Of a DNA stretch of 64,000 nucleotides, positions 25,223 through 37,986 are shown one piece after another; the stretch's first letter is position 1; every line of letters begins with the position of its first letter. This DNA is from Megalonaias nervosa (taxonomy: Eukaryota > Mollusca > Bivalvia > Unionida > Unionidae), in the NCBI GenBank assembly GCA_016617855.1, contig JAECUM010003631.1:32930-96929 (forward strand), in the 5' to 3' direction. The position numbers and the translations under genes are program-made. A model generated the notes under the pieces. The model had not been told where the DNA came from and did no database searches. It was given only the letters and a program-made list of their open reading frames with translations.

Positions 25223-25424
25223 CCAAATATACTTGCCTATAAGACAAGTCCAACGGCAAACTGCACAGACTCAGATCTGCCTGCAGATCTGGATCTGCGC
25301 AGTTTGTTAAGAGTAATCAGTAGAACAAACAGCATAGACCCTAATCTGCAGGTGCATTATGATACAGCTGATCATGATCTTTGATGTTTGCAGTCTGACA
25401 TGACTTATAAGCGAGTACATATGG
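25223..25424. mobile_element. TA-flanked MITE, family CCATATATACTCGC, copy B (202 bp)
   Basis: Ends CCAAATATACTTGCCTATAAG-type and CTTATAAGCGAGTACATATGG are inverted repeats. TA flanks both sides (25221-25222, 25425-25426). The host SINE shows the empty site AAGGTATTTAACTCC in the 38370 copy, confirming a TA duplication. The interior carries palindromic AGATCTGCCTGCAGATCT. Confidence 0.82.
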
Positions 25425-25977
25425 TAACTCCAAGTTCCTCAGCATGATATATCCAATAATGTGTTAAAGTGCCATTAAATGCAACCAAAACAAAAACAAA
25501 ACAATGTTGCATATTCTGCATATGGTTTTAATATTAATTATACAACCCTTTCTAATTATATGACCCACAGGACCTAAAATATTTAGAGATGGAAGCCTTA
25601 GATAAAGCTGATGGGTTTAAGATTTGTCTGCATTATTGGTCTTTGCAAAACATTAAGGAACTGGAATTTACTTTTCATACTGGCATTAGATCTTCAAATT
25701 ATCTTTCATACCCAAATTTATAACAAAAAAGTTGAAATATTCAATACCTGATTCATTTATTAATTTGCAAAATGATATCCCAAAACAAATGATTCTGTTT
25801 TGTCAAAGAGACTGGTGGTTTCAGTTGTTGATATTGGGGAATCAATCTGATAACTAGATGGATAAAAAAATTCTGCAAAATATAATATGTATTGGAATAT
25901 CCCTGCAATAGTACAGATATGAATTTAGTATACAGTATCATCACAAAAAATATACTAATGCTGATATCAATGCATAA

Positions 25978-25981
25978 TATC

Positions 25982-26033
<52 letters not shown>

Positions 26034-26072
26034 TTAATAATAATAATAATAATTATAATAATAATAATATAC
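25978..26072. repeat. (TAA)n microsatellite
   Basis: AAT/TAA trinucleotide tract with a few interruptions; creates an artificial poly-asparagine frame. Confidence 0.96.
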
Positions 26073-26538
26073 TTACCAATCTGATTAATGCTACATGAAG
26101 ACTGACAGACAACAATAACAGGTCATATTCTGTTGACCATGTGGTTCACCGATCAAATCATGGTTTTAAAATTTGCAAAAGTGACACACATCATTTGGAA
26201 CATACAGCTACTAGCAACAACTCTCCCTAACGCTAACCTGCAATACTTTATCTGACAGGCTACTAAAACTTAGCAGACTGGAAATTCCAAAGGTCACCAA
26301 AACATGAACTTTTATCATTGTCTCTCAGATCTCCTTGTAGGGTTGTGGAGATCTGATTTAAATCTGATTTATGTACTTTTGTTCATTCTAGATCGACTAC
26401 TGAGCAAAAGGCTCAACTCATAGCAGAATGAGATGCATTACTGTAACAAAGTGAATTCTGAAGATGATTACTGCACCACAACTGAGGAAATCTTGACGCG
26501 GTCAGCATGACCAATTAACATTGACATATGGGCTAGAC

Positions 26539-26678
26539 CAGTGGTTCCCAAACTTTTTCATGCCACTGCCCTCTTGGTTATCCTATGAGCCCCCTTATCT
26601 TACCCTGTAAAAAGCATTATTCAGCATTAGCGCCCCCCCCCCTTTCGGTAATCCCACTGCCCACTTTGGGAAACACTG
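26539..26678. mobile_element. hAT-type MITE with perfect 8-bp target duplication (140 bp)
   Basis: Starts CAGTGGTTCCCAAACTTTTT and ends ACTTTGGGAAACACTG, the classic hAT terminal repeat. GGCTAGAC directly flanks both ends (26531-26538 and 26679-26686) without mismatch. A C-rich tract lies near the right end. Confidence 0.92.
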
Positions 26679-26686
26679 GGCTAGAC

Positions 26687-28089
26687 CCAAAATAAATCAC
26701 TAGCCTGCAATGGTTTAACCTCCCTGGTTCAGAGCATGATTGATTTTTAATTAGAATCCTTTGGGATAACAATCAGAGAGTAGAGAGGAAAGGTGAATTG
26801 GGGGGGGGGGTAGTAGAGGAAAAAGAACGAGGAGAAATCCAGACACAATTTTGGCCATTTGAAATTAGTGTCATAAAATGAGATTTTAGTTATTAAGAAA
26901 GTTTGGAAATATTAGGTGTTACTAAAACAAATAGGTATGGGTTAATTTTTGGCAGTTAGATAAAGTTAATCCTGATTGGCTAAGCAAAATGGGGGGAGGT
27001 ATTTACCAGATGGAATTCAATGTCCTAAGTATACTCCCCAGAAATGTTCATCAGTCGAAGTTTCCGTGGGAAGCCAAGAAGTTGACTCTGAGATTGGTAA
27101 AGAGTGCTTTCTCATTAAAATTGTTCATGGGATGAGTGTATGGAAGTTGAGGGACATGGAACTTAAAGAAACAGAGATTCAGCTGCATATGAAAATCAAG
27201 TCTCAGAAACCACAAGGTTTGTCTCATTTGCATATGATTTATTCATTGATATAAGTCTGTAATTATTTGTTTGAATTTGTTTGTTTTAAATTAATACAGC
27301 AATTTTAACTGAGTTCAAAAGTCAATTGTTTGTGTTCATTTGTCTTGAATGTTATATAACTCATGCAATCTAGGAATGTCATACAATATTTCCCGATATG
27401 AATTTACTTGTATGAATGTAATAGAAATCATGCATTTGAGGAATTTCATGCATTGCTTCTGATGCTAATTGCAAGAATGGGTGAATTTATCTGTCTTAAA
27501 TTATACGAATCATGTAGGCTAGGAATTGATTTTACTACAGTATGTCTGGAAATGTTATGCCAATGAATTGCTAGTTGGCAAATATGTAGTTAACAAACGA
27601 AGTGAATTTTGTTAATTTATTTGCATAATTAAAATGTGAGATCTGTTAAGTGAGAGTCAGAGGTATATGGCCTTAAGAATGCCTGTTAAATGACTTAAGT
27701 CAAGTTAGTGATTCATATCCCACATAGTACTAGTTATTACTAGGTCTAGCTTAGTTCATAGTCCCATTAGGAATGTGACTAGTTTGACAGTTAAACACTG
27801 TCAATCCTCTAGACTGTAATAAATATACTTCTCATGTTCTGATGTTTGTTTTATAAGACTTGCAGTAGTGATCACCTTGTTTTGGAATTTCAAGATTTTG
27901 CAAGATAACCTGAGAACTACTTTCAGGTTATGATAAGCTGGCCTATTCAGCATCATTGTGACAATCAGGAGTGGTCATCACTTGCTAATAATGAATTGAG
28001 GAAGGCACATTAACTTTTGGCTAAATAGCAAATCAAAATGTGGTTTGCATAACATAAAGCATTAGAAACTAAACAAGACTCCTTCTCAG
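26687..28089. other. Intronic sequence, nothing recognised
   Basis: Contains a G tract near 26801 and short open frames (for example 26976-27254, plus) with no family resemblance. Confidence 0.5.
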
Positions 28090-29678
28090 TACACCAATCC
28101 CTCGATAATTTGCGCCCTGATAACTCGCGAACCCGCTTATAACGCGGGGTCAGGCGTGGATCCCATTTTTTAAAACTAGAAATTACCCCAAAAATAGATC
28201 CCTATTTTATGAACTTTATGGAAATCGCGATCAAAATTAGCTACAAAAACTTTGATATATCGCTCGTTTTATCGTCGAAAACGGTAGATAGGACCTGGAA
28301 AATTTAATCAACATTATGAAATACCAAATTTAAAAATAAGTCATACAATTTTTTTTTACATTTTCTTTCCAAGTGACAATCCTAGCACACCGCAATTTAT
28401 GATATGTAAGGAAATTTTGATCAATGAAAATGTCACTTACGCCGAGTGGAGGCAGTATTTTAATAAATAAATACAAATTAAATAAAAAAAATTTTCAATT
28501 TAAATTTGTGTTCTAGTTCTATCTTCTAGTTCCTTTTAAGTGTAATCATCATAAATGCAATCCGTCCTCTTGTAATTAAACGTAAAATGTGTCAATCTAC
28601 CTTAACAGCTATGTCCGAAAGCATTTCTCTGAGAACCTATTTAGGTGCCGACAGTGTTTTGACAACTGACTTGCAGAAGTATTTGTTGCATTGTTGCACT
28701 GAATTAAAAGCTGGCCTCCTTTGTATTATCATGTTAATTATGTCTTTTGAATCAAATAATGGAGGTGAAATAAAAGAAAAGTTAAAAGGCACGAAAATCC
28801 TACAAACTTAAAATCTAGCTGCCCCGGTCATATGTCGGGTGAACTCACTTCATTTGATTAATTGAACACTGTTATAAATGTTATTGTGTATGTAACATAA
28901 ACTACCTTAAATTAACCGACTCATTGGTGACTGTAATCAAAGATAGCATGGCAACCAAGCGAAAAGAATACTATACTTCGTAAAATAAAGAGCTTGGTTT
29001 CACAGATACAGACCATTGTGGGCAAGCGAGTTTCAGAGAATTCTTGAACTGGAACTTTGAGATATCCTCAAGAATGATAAAAAGTTTCATTATTACTTCC
29101 AATGAAATTACGATATCAATACTGTACTAACTGAACAGCACAAAAATTGAGATTCGACGTAGACGATTGTCTCATGAAAATTTACTTGCTTTCTGAACAA
29201 AAGGAATCTTGTTTGGTGGTGTATCAACAGTTAGTCTAGTTCCCTGCTCTTTTCACTCCCAATTTGGCAGGTTACAATGCCATACCACTCCGGGAACCAG
29301 ACTCATCATGAAAACAAAAAGCAGTGACGTAATACACACGTTTTCGTGTAAACATAAATGGTTGTTGAAACCAGTTGGAACGATCTTTCACATGTTGGAC
29401 AGTTTGAAATTAAATGTTATTTAAACAGAATAATGAACAGCTTCATTACAAAAAGTGCGTTATTAAAAGTTATTATCGACGTGAATGTAAAATGAGGATT
29501 CAGTCATTAAACAGCGAAGTTCCCTAACCCCAACACACTCACCCCCGCCCGCTGTTTTCTCAATGTCCAAGCGATTTTTTTCAATTTTTGGAGGTCCCTC
29601 GGTAACTCGCGCCCTCGCTTATAGCGCGGTCTATGTTTGTGGACCCCGTTGTGCGCGAGTTATCGAGGGAGTGGTGTA
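28090..29678. mobile_element. pogo/Tigger-like DNA transposon, no transposase (1.59 kb)
   Basis: Left end TACACCAATCCCTCGATAA and right end TTATCGAGGGAGTGGTGTA are inverted, flanked by TA. Both ends also carry subterminal GCTTATAACGCGG / GCTTATAGCGCGG motifs, which I know from Tigger/pogo-type termini. The interior has no transposase frame; the longest is 74 codons at 28587-28811 and is unrecognised. Confidence 0.78.
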
Positions 29679-30028
29679 TATCAGCTCACACAGAGTTACT
29701 GTATTTTACCAAGACCATTGACATTCAATAACATTTCTTGCATCTTGTATCCCTCTCTCAATTTTGTGGACTTGCCAGTGGGCTTTTGTGGACTTGTCCA
29801 GGAAGTCAGGCAAGTGGGTTTGTAAATCCCTGGGTAAGATATTCCATATTAAAACACCAATGTAAGCAAACACTTTGTAATCATTTGTTTTGTTTTGCAA
29901 TACTGCTTTTAGATAATTTTTTTTAAAAATTTAAAAATAGAAAACAATGTGATCCGACTGAACTTATGAGCCTGGAGTGAAAGTATTTAGATAACCTGGT
30001 GGCAGGATATTTGAACTTTATACATGAG

Positions 30029-30330
30029 GAATGAACTCATTTTTCCCTGGAGATTCTTTGCATTTTCGCCTGAAATGAAGGTTACTTTTTCTTAAATTTT
30101 TGGAGTTACTTTTGACTGCATCCAAACATATCTGAGATTTTCATTAAGTTGGGTTACAAAGTGCAGAAAAAATAATTCTGAATGACTATTCTAATGATGC
30201 ATGTGCAGAAGGGTGAAAATTAGGCTTCTTTTTACTCTGTCCTTGCCCCTTTTCACTCCAAATCTCAAATTTATGCTACATGTACTTTTTTCATCCAAAA
30301 TTGTGAAAAAGAGATCTATTGGAATAAGCA
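30029..30330 (-). mobile_element. Dispersed TTAACTCATT element, copy 3 (partial, inverted)
   Basis: GAACTCATT...GATTCTTTGCATTTTCGCCTGAAATG and CCTTGCCCC-TTTCACTCCAAATCTCAAA are the reverse complement of the 3' half of the elements at 17973 and 18718. Similarity fades after about 30330. Confidence 0.6.
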
Positions 30331-30892
30331 AACATCTTCTAGGATTAGATCTGTCTGCATCGAATGGAAGATGATAATCCTAATTAGATGAATTGTCTCT
30401 AATGTAATATAGCAATGCATTAAAAAACTTTTAAAAAATGAACTTTTCACACTTTGGGAACTGAAGGCAGCAATTCTTGTAGAAATACAGAGCCCCAAAA
30501 AAGTGCCATGAGAGATCTTTAGCGAAGAACTCTTCTGTTTCTCCTTTCATAAAATGTACAAATAAATTTTAATTTGTCCATTTTAACAACTAATCTGACC
30601 TCAAACAACACACTGTCTGCAAGTCTGCCAAATGGACCACTTGGAACATTTTCTGAATTGACTTAGCCATTAAATCAATCTGAATTGTGACAGGGTTTTA
30701 TTGGGATTTCAATCATATGCTGGCCTGAGACTTCCAAAGAGAGTTAACTTTACTGCTTGCCTCCTAGCCAACTGGAGGAGCAAGAGGAAAGAAAAGATCA
30801 TTTTGTCCTCTTGAGAAGACCATGTGACCAGCCTAATAAATATGTTGCATTTATTATCAGACATAAATATCATTTGTAAATACCATATATAC

Positions 30893-31040
30893 ACTCTCTT
30901 ATAAGCCAAGTCAAACTACAAACAACAAATGCCATAGCATTATGACTGCACACACCCAGATCTGCCAGCACATTATGCAATGGCAGATATGAGTTTGTGC
31001 AATTTGCCATAGGACTTAACTTATAAGTGAGTATTGATGG
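30893..31040. mobile_element. TA-flanked MITE, family CCATATATACTCGC, copy C (148 bp)
   Basis: Left end CCATATATACACTCTCTTAT, right end TTATAAGTGAGTATTGATGG. TA is present at the left (30891-30892); the right flank is CA, presumably mutated. The interior is shorter than in copies A and B but keeps AGATCTGCC and CACATTATG. Confidence 0.7.
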
Positions 31041-32300
31041 CAGTTACCAATTTTTTGTGGAAAAATGAGTTGGGGCTTATCATCAAATAAATATGGCAAC
31101 ATGGGCTCTTAATGTACTGATGATAAACCCCCACTGATTTTCTATAAAAAAATTTGACAAATATTTACTAAGGATATATCAGTGTTTGATATGACCATGT
31201 ACCCTCTACCTTTTAAGAAATTTATTAGGCTTGTCTCATGGTCTTATCATAGGAAGAAATAGTATAAGTAATGAATGCTCAGTTAAACATTATTATCATA
31301 TCTCTTGTATAATGAAAAGACCTGCAGTGAAAGGCAATTTAAAACTGAAAATCTGCAGCAAAGCAAGCATCTGCATTTTTATGTTATTCATGATTCAAAA
31401 GACTTTTATTTTTGCCTGAGACATTTACCCTTATTTTTCTTCTTTGGCAAAGAAAGTTGACTTTATGGTACCATAGTGTGCGTAAAAAGGACCTCACAAA
31501 TAAAGATACAAGATCATTATATTGATTTTACACTGACTGAATCAAGCATGTTGGCTTACGAACAGAATCCATTCATTGCCAAAGAAAGCTTAAGATGATT
31601 TGTTTCACTAGCTGACAGAACTGACTTACAGATTCTGATACTCTTGGGCAACAGCTGAAAACATATGATCTATGATTATGAATAGAAATGTAAGGAAGAG
31701 ATTAAATCTTCAGCAAAAACACTGCTGTATTTAATTCCAAAGTAATGTACAAAAAAGAAGAAAATGGAGCCTCAAAAATGTACAAAATAAATTATAGTGG
31801 GGAATTACTGAAGCAACATACCTGAGGAATTCAAATCCCAGAACAAAAACTCAGTAAATGGGGAGGCTAATGATGTATGTGTTTGAATATTCTTGAATAA
31901 ACAATAAACAGGTAAGGATATTTGTGACCTCTGTTTGTCTAAATACCCAAACATTTGGACCTGGTAAAGGAGTTTGGGCCCCACTTTTCCATTTCTTGAA
32001 TGCACACTGTGCCTCCTCAGGTCCAGAGTTTTCTTATGCATATCCTGCCTCAAGGTAATTGACATCTGAAACTGGGCCCAACTTTGTTTTTTCATGTTTT
32101 TAGCAATAACTTTCTAATTTGTAAACTGATAGAAAAGTGACAGTGACAAAATTTGTCCAGAATGATCACTACCAACTTCTCATATATGACCCATCTTAAC
32201 CGAACATGAACAGCACTACTTAATTCAAATTTGTCATATTTTGACATTTTCTAAGAAAGTTCAAACCTTTCTACCTACATCAAGAGGGATAATATAAAGT
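31041..32300. other. Intronic sequence, nothing recognised
   Basis: A+T-rich, no coding or repeat signal that I can support. Confidence 0.5.
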
Positions 32301-32305
32301 GTCTT

Positions 32306-32785
32306 CTTAGTTAATTACACTACTCATAATAAGATTGCCTTTCTAGTGAATTACACTACTCATAAGATTGCATTCTAGTGAATTACACTATGCATAATAA
32401 GACTGCCTTTCAAGTGAATTACACTACTCGTAATAAGGCTGCCTTTCTAGTGAATTACACTAACAATAAGATTGCCTTTCTAGTGAATTACACTACTCAT
32501 AATAAGACTGCCTTTCTAGTGAATTACACTATGCATAATAAGACTGCCTTTCTAGAGAATTAACACTATGCACAATATGACTGCCTTTCTATTACACTAC
32601 TCATAATAAGATTGCCTTTCTAGTGAATTACACTATACATAATAAGTCTGCCTTTCTAGTGAATTACACTATGCATACTAAGACTGCCTTTCTAGTGAAT
32701 TACACTATTCATAGTAAGTTTGCTTTTCTAGTGAATTACACTACGCATAATAAGCCTGCCTTTCTAATGAGTTACTATGCTAAAA
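32306..32785. repeat. 36-bp minisatellite, about 13 copies
   Basis: The unit AGTGAATTACACTACTCATA + ATAAGACTGCCTTTCT recurs with a few deletions. Plus-strand reading gives a repeated VNYTTHNKTAFL peptide because the period is divisible by three. Related, more scattered motifs occur at 35700-35990. Confidence 0.93.
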
Positions 32786-33401
32786 TAAGTCATTTAAAAT
32801 GGTCAAGTTCCCTGCACCCTCCCTAAATATATGAATCATGAAGAGATTAAGACAGGCAGTGTATCTGCATATAAACTGAACAACACATAAAAGAAATTTT
32901 TTAATGCATTCAAAGTACACAAAATACTTAAATTTGAAGGAATTTGGTCAATCTAGTTGGCATATTTGTCCGGCTATAAACACAGTCTCAGTTTTATTAT
33001 AGCACATTTTGTGCAATCAGGATAACTCTGGATATTCTGACATATTTCCATCATGTGTACTTAATAATAGGACCCAAACAGATATTAACTGAAAGTGCTC
33101 TCAGGTAGTTTTGTGCTCTTTAATAATTTCTCAAAGACATGATAACCGTCTTCTGGATTCAAGCTGTCTGTATCGTAAGTTTGTACAGGGTTTACATTCT
33201 GATGTTTTAAGAAAATAATTTTTCTCCCTGAAAGGGAACATTAGCCAGCCTTCCATATGATAGACAACTGAAGACTGCACAAAGACTGGTACTACACTAA
33301 ACTGCATCATCAAACCAGATGTGGTCACATACAGCATGCTGTCAAACAACACAATTTATAATTACAAACACATGAAAATCAGCATTGATAATTCTGTGAG
33401 T

Positions 33402-33722
33402 ATGTGTGTGTGTGTGCGCATGTGTCTGTGGGTGATTTGGCTTTTTAACATAGCTTCAACAATTTTTCAGTTATATTGCTATAATGTCTGCAGTGTGGCA
33501 GCTTATAGCGATATTTAGCACTGGAGCATCATGCCAAAGACATGTAGCATCATGTCCCACCCAGTCACATTATCCTGACACCAGGCCAACCAGTCCTAAC
33601 ACTAACCTCTTAATGCTGAGTGCCCAACAAGGCAGCTGCTAGTACCATTTTATAAGTCTTAAGTATGACTCGGTCAGGTTTGAACCCACAACCTCCTCCA
33701 TCTGAGGTGGATATTGTGGTCA
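33402..33722 (-). mobile_element. tRNA-derived SINE, family A, head damaged
   Basis: A (TG)n start then GATTTGGCTTTTTAACATAG, the conserved body, and a B-box region (GTTTGAACCCAC on plus). Similarity stops at GAGGTGGATATTGTGGTCA, so the A box is lost or truncated. Confidence 0.85.
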
Positions 33723-35398
33723 TGAATGGTTGAAAGAGAAATAGAAATTTGTGCTGTTTTTGAAACGGAAGAGTGGAGACACTGCAGCACACTTGCAAAT
33801 TTTAGTATTACAGATGGTTTAACTGAATTCTAGAAACAAGAACTCCAAAAATTTGCTATATTTCATAAAATTGCTGGGTTCTCAAAAATCTGAGACCAAA
33901 AGTATTTCTTACATGAATTCCAAAATATGCCCAGAAAATGTGTCCTACAAGTAAATTCACTTTGAAATTTTTCTTGACAATGTGAAATTAAGTAACCATC
34001 TGCAAATATATAAAAATATGCACAAAGACAGAAGCAAAAAATAAAACAAACACACATGATAACAATCTGGGAAAACATTTTAAAAATCACATTTCATGAT
34101 GAAAGAACAATCAATGATAGTCCCGTCATATTTCCAGTTCAAGTCAGTCAACATGACTTCTCTGAACATTTTAATGATTGTAGCCTGCCAATTACCTCAT
34201 TCTTGCTGTTTACAATAATAAAATCAGTGACCAGTCTGCCAATAATGATCTCATTCAAGGACCCATCATTATAAAGTTGCATTCCAAACAGGATTGAACT
34301 CTATTATTACATGCTCATTTTTTTTCTCTGTTAACTTTACATTGTCAGAATTGTGCAATATTTTACGATATTGCACTCGCACACAACTTCATACTGAACT
34401 CACGTGTGCCCAACAGCGTATTAGGAACTACTTAATAAACAAATCATGTACACTCTCGTAGTAGATGCTTTATGTTTTGGTTGATTAAATTTGTTTGTGA
34501 ATGAATTAAAGCAGATGTTTCATGGACTGCCACATACCAGCTGCTTTGGCACATTCCGCGTTAACCTTTTTGATACAATTGTTTGAATTTAGGCTAGCTA
34601 TAGATGCCAGACAGGATCCTTACAAATAACATGCAAGTGACAAGGCATAAACTGTCTTCTTTAGCTGGTAATAAGAATGGCAAAAAATATACTTACAGTT
34701 TTACATCCTGAAATTCCCAAAATGTGCTTTCTTAGTTCTGCAAATCTGAATTACATGAGCCATGTCATGGGTTCTCAAGCTTGATTACACATTTCGAAAT
34801 TGTACTGTAATTTCGACTGTATTCCAAGTGCAAATACATCCTCCTTACTGCACTCAAAATGAAATAAACATTATATTCCATAGTGTCTTCTTGATAATTG
34901 CAACTGAAAGACTTCATATTTTTCCCACATTATGATTTCAAACATTCAACGACAGAACAGAAACACACTTGCAGCTGTCAACACGCTTCTCCCTCACTGC
35001 TTCAATCCGATGTATTTCATGTAGAATTGGCACAGATAAAACCAGTCCATAATCACAAAATTTCATAGAACTGACAAAAATACCAAAATCGATTCATTCC
35101 AGGTCAAATGGAAAAGTTGCTGCAATGTGCATTCATTCACAATATGACTCCAAATTTCAATTTTAAGTAGACCAAAATGTCATTTTCTTTCGAAAGTTAT
35201 GTCAAGTATGCGACTAAGTTCAAATTTATCTGGGCAGTGTTATGTGTGCATTAATAATGTTGCTATGTAATGATTAATCTGTGCTTGTGTATTTAGTTTG
35301 GAATACGGCATATATTCAGTTACTTTGTTTCTTGAAGTGTATTTTTGTTTATATAATTAAGCCTTATGTAGAATTAGAAAATGAGCATATAATAAATA
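33723..35398. other. Intronic sequence with a small palindrome
   Basis: GTGCAATATTTTACGATATTGCAC (34353-34376) is a short palindromic motif that echoes GTCGTGCAATATTTCC in the centre of the 35399-35523 element. Otherwise nothing recognised. Confidence 0.45.
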
Positions 35399-35523
35399 GG
35401 TTACTGCATTTGTATGGAAAAATATGAACTCGTTTTGTCGGATGGATATACTGCACTCCCAAGGTCGTGCAATATTTCCATCTGAAAAACTCGTTCATAT
35501 TTTCCCATACAAATGCAGTAACC
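35399..35523. mobile_element. Palindromic TA-flanked MITE (125 bp)
   Basis: Left arm GGTTACTGCATTTGTATGG; right arm CCATACAAATGCAGTAACC. Arms of about 55 bp pair almost completely around a centre with GCACTCCCAAGGTCGTGC. TA flanks both ends (35397-35398, 35524-35525). Confidence 0.85.
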
Positions 35524-35699
35524 TATAAATCCTCAGCAAAGTAATGCTGCAGAATCCAAAGACGAAAAGAGAAACAATCAAGGGACATAACTCTTCTAAA
35601 TAATGTCCTGGAATGCTTGAATTCCACCTTATTAAAATTATAAACACTATAAAGCTGCAACAAAAATTTGACTCAAACAACAAATTGTGATCAAGTATA

Positions 35700-35990
35700 C
35701 CACCCTACATTGAGACTGCCTTATAAATGAAGTACCTGACAGAACACTTCCCAATTATAAAACTGTACACAGGAGCCTTTAAGTACACCACTATATAGTG
35801 AGACCGCCTTATAATGAAATACACAATACATATAATTTTACAACCGTTTAATTAAGTAGAATCCATTACTATACTCCCCTTACAAAAATAACCAAGAAGT
35901 AGAATGCATTACCTCACCTGCCTTATAACAAGATCTATGTTATAATGAATTAGAATCCATTACTAACAGGAACTCTGATCTAATCAAAGG
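35700..35990. repeat. Scattered relatives of the 36-bp minisatellite
   Basis: Motifs such as GACTGCCTTATAAATGAAGTAC, GACCGCCTTATAATGAAATAC and TATAATGAATTAGAATCCATTAC resemble the 32306-32785 unit but are not in regular tandem. Confidence 0.4.
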
Positions 35991-37914
35991 CCTAGCATGA
36001 CAATGTTACATTGGAAACAAAAGGATGGAATGTTCACTCTCAAATACTCAATATTCTGTGCTTGTTTCTCTGTATTTTGTGAGACTGCAAAGTTATCAAG
36101 CTTAAAAAGTACAAAACTTTAGTCTTTTTAAATTAGCTTTTATCAAGATTTAAACATGGTAACTACTTTACATTCACACATCTCACTGTTTTGTTTTTTT
36201 AAAATTCATTTGCAAGGAAAATATACCTCAGAATACCTGCAAACAGCTTATAATACCTGAAAAAGCCGTACAAAGGTGTCTTTATGTATAGTCCATAGGC
36301 ACTACATTAACAAAATCATTTAAAATGGCTGCATCTAGTAATGTAACAAGTGGTTAAGAGTATGTGAGCAACACTCTTCTGTTTGAGAATTTAAAATATC
36401 AGGGGTGGCAGAAGTGATATCCTGAAACGGTCAAACTGCCATTAACATCACCAACTCCACAAAAACAAAAACTAGCACCACCATTTTAAAACTTTTGAAA
36501 ATATGGCTCTCTGTAGGCAAAATTTCACAATAATAATTACAATGTCATAACTGCATCAATGTTTCCAAACAAATATCACCAAACTTCCTGCTGTAAATTT
36601 ATCACTCAATTTACTGCTGTAAACAGGTTCTCTTCTAGTATGTGCAAATGCAGGATGAACTCCAATTTATATAAAAAAAAAAAATCAAAATGAAAAATTA
36701 AAATTCAAGTCCTAACTTTATTTCTTCATTAAAGCACTCCTATTTTCCAAAAATTCTTTCCTTTTTTAAAATGAACATGAGAATTTACTCCCCAGTTTTC
36801 AGTTCTAGAATGTGTCTTGTGTAAATTTTGACATTTGGCCAATCAAGAAGTGCACTACATATTTATTTGGGGGGGGGGGGATTTCTTTTGAAGCTATTGT
36901 TGAAAGAAATTATCCTTTATTTTGAAGAATGTAGGAGACTGTATATAGTACTTAAAACACTGTCTAATCTCCAAGCTTTTTGAAGTGATCTAAAATATGG
37001 GTATCTATGCATTATATTAGATGAAGTAGTTTTAGAACTTCTACAATGCTTGCGATTGAATTCAAATATCAGGATAAGACTAGAAATGGTTTTTTGGTAC
37101 ATTTGTTTGTTTTGCTGGTCACAGTGGCGCTTTTAACATACTGGCTGTATCTTGCCAAAGAAATGAGAAATAATTCCTTTCCCATGGACACACCATGGCA
37201 GCTGATCTTGGCTAGCCTAGTTGTTTAGCAAACCCTCTACATTTGCATTATGTGTACAATGCTCAAATAAATGAGCTACCATGGCTCTCCTTTTGGTATG
37301 TATTATGGACAATATTGAGAGGGAAGTTAAGGAAGACCAAACAGATGAAGTAAAGCATACATGAAAATAATGTTGCATAGCAGACCTGGATTTATAAAAA
37401 GTCTGCTTTGGTGTATAAAACCTAAATGCTATAATTGCTACTGCAAAATATGACAAACATCAAACTACAGCAGAAAATAAATTTTTCAACTCTTATGAAC
37501 AAGGTGTAAAGAGTATTACTTCTGGACAAAAAACTACAGCAATCTCTTTTTTGTAGGCTAAAGTTGGGTAGAGTATTCCATAGCTATGAGCATAAAATTC
37601 TGAGGCCTTTGTGCTCAAGCACTTGGGATAATAGGAAACAGCTTTTATTGCCTATTCAAGCAATATACAGTCATAAAACACGTAATTCCATGTATCAAAT
37701 ATTACAGAATTAATGGTTGTGCATGTTAAAATTACTGCATAATTGTGAACAATTCTGTTTTAAGTCTGTCTGGCCAATGATCAGAGGGTAATTACTTTTG
37801 TTTTATACCCTTGGCTGAGGAACAAATGGATTGGTACTTTGAAGGCTGGTAACAGGATATCCCTGGGTGAGAGATCTAAAGCTTGTAGCCCAGTCAATCT
37901 TGGCAAGTTTGTCA

Positions 37915-37917
<3 letters not shown>
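35991..37917. other. Intronic sequence, nothing recognised
   Basis: Includes a poly-G run near 36870. No coding signal supported. Confidence 0.5.

Positions 37918-37982
<65 letters not shown>
37918..37982. repeat. (TA)n microsatellite
   Basis: Uninterrupted TA tract of about 64 bases. Confidence 0.97.

Positions 37983-37986
<4 letters not shown>

Larger units (their letters stand above)
24617..25500 (+). mobile_element. SINE family B copy split by two later insertions
   Basis: The head piece ends CATTGCAGTTCAGTTG (to 24630), continues with GTAGTGTC after the MULE-like element (25131) through CCAGGCCAGCCC and TTGGCAAGGTACTTA (to 25222). It resumes with TAACTCCAAGTTCCT (25425) and ends in an A-rich tail near 25500. 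Rejoined in order, these landmarks match the family B copies at 17520 and 38370. Confidence 0.75.

Noticed and set aside
25892..26098. Poly-asparagine protein
   Set aside because: It is a TAA microsatellite.
29209..29424. 71-codon frame in the pogo-like element as transposase
   Set aside because: No helix-turn-helix or DDE-type motif visible; too short and unrecognised.
32378..32826. VNYTTHNKTAFL repeat protein
   Set aside because: By-product of the 36-bp minisatellite, with deletions breaking frame between copies.
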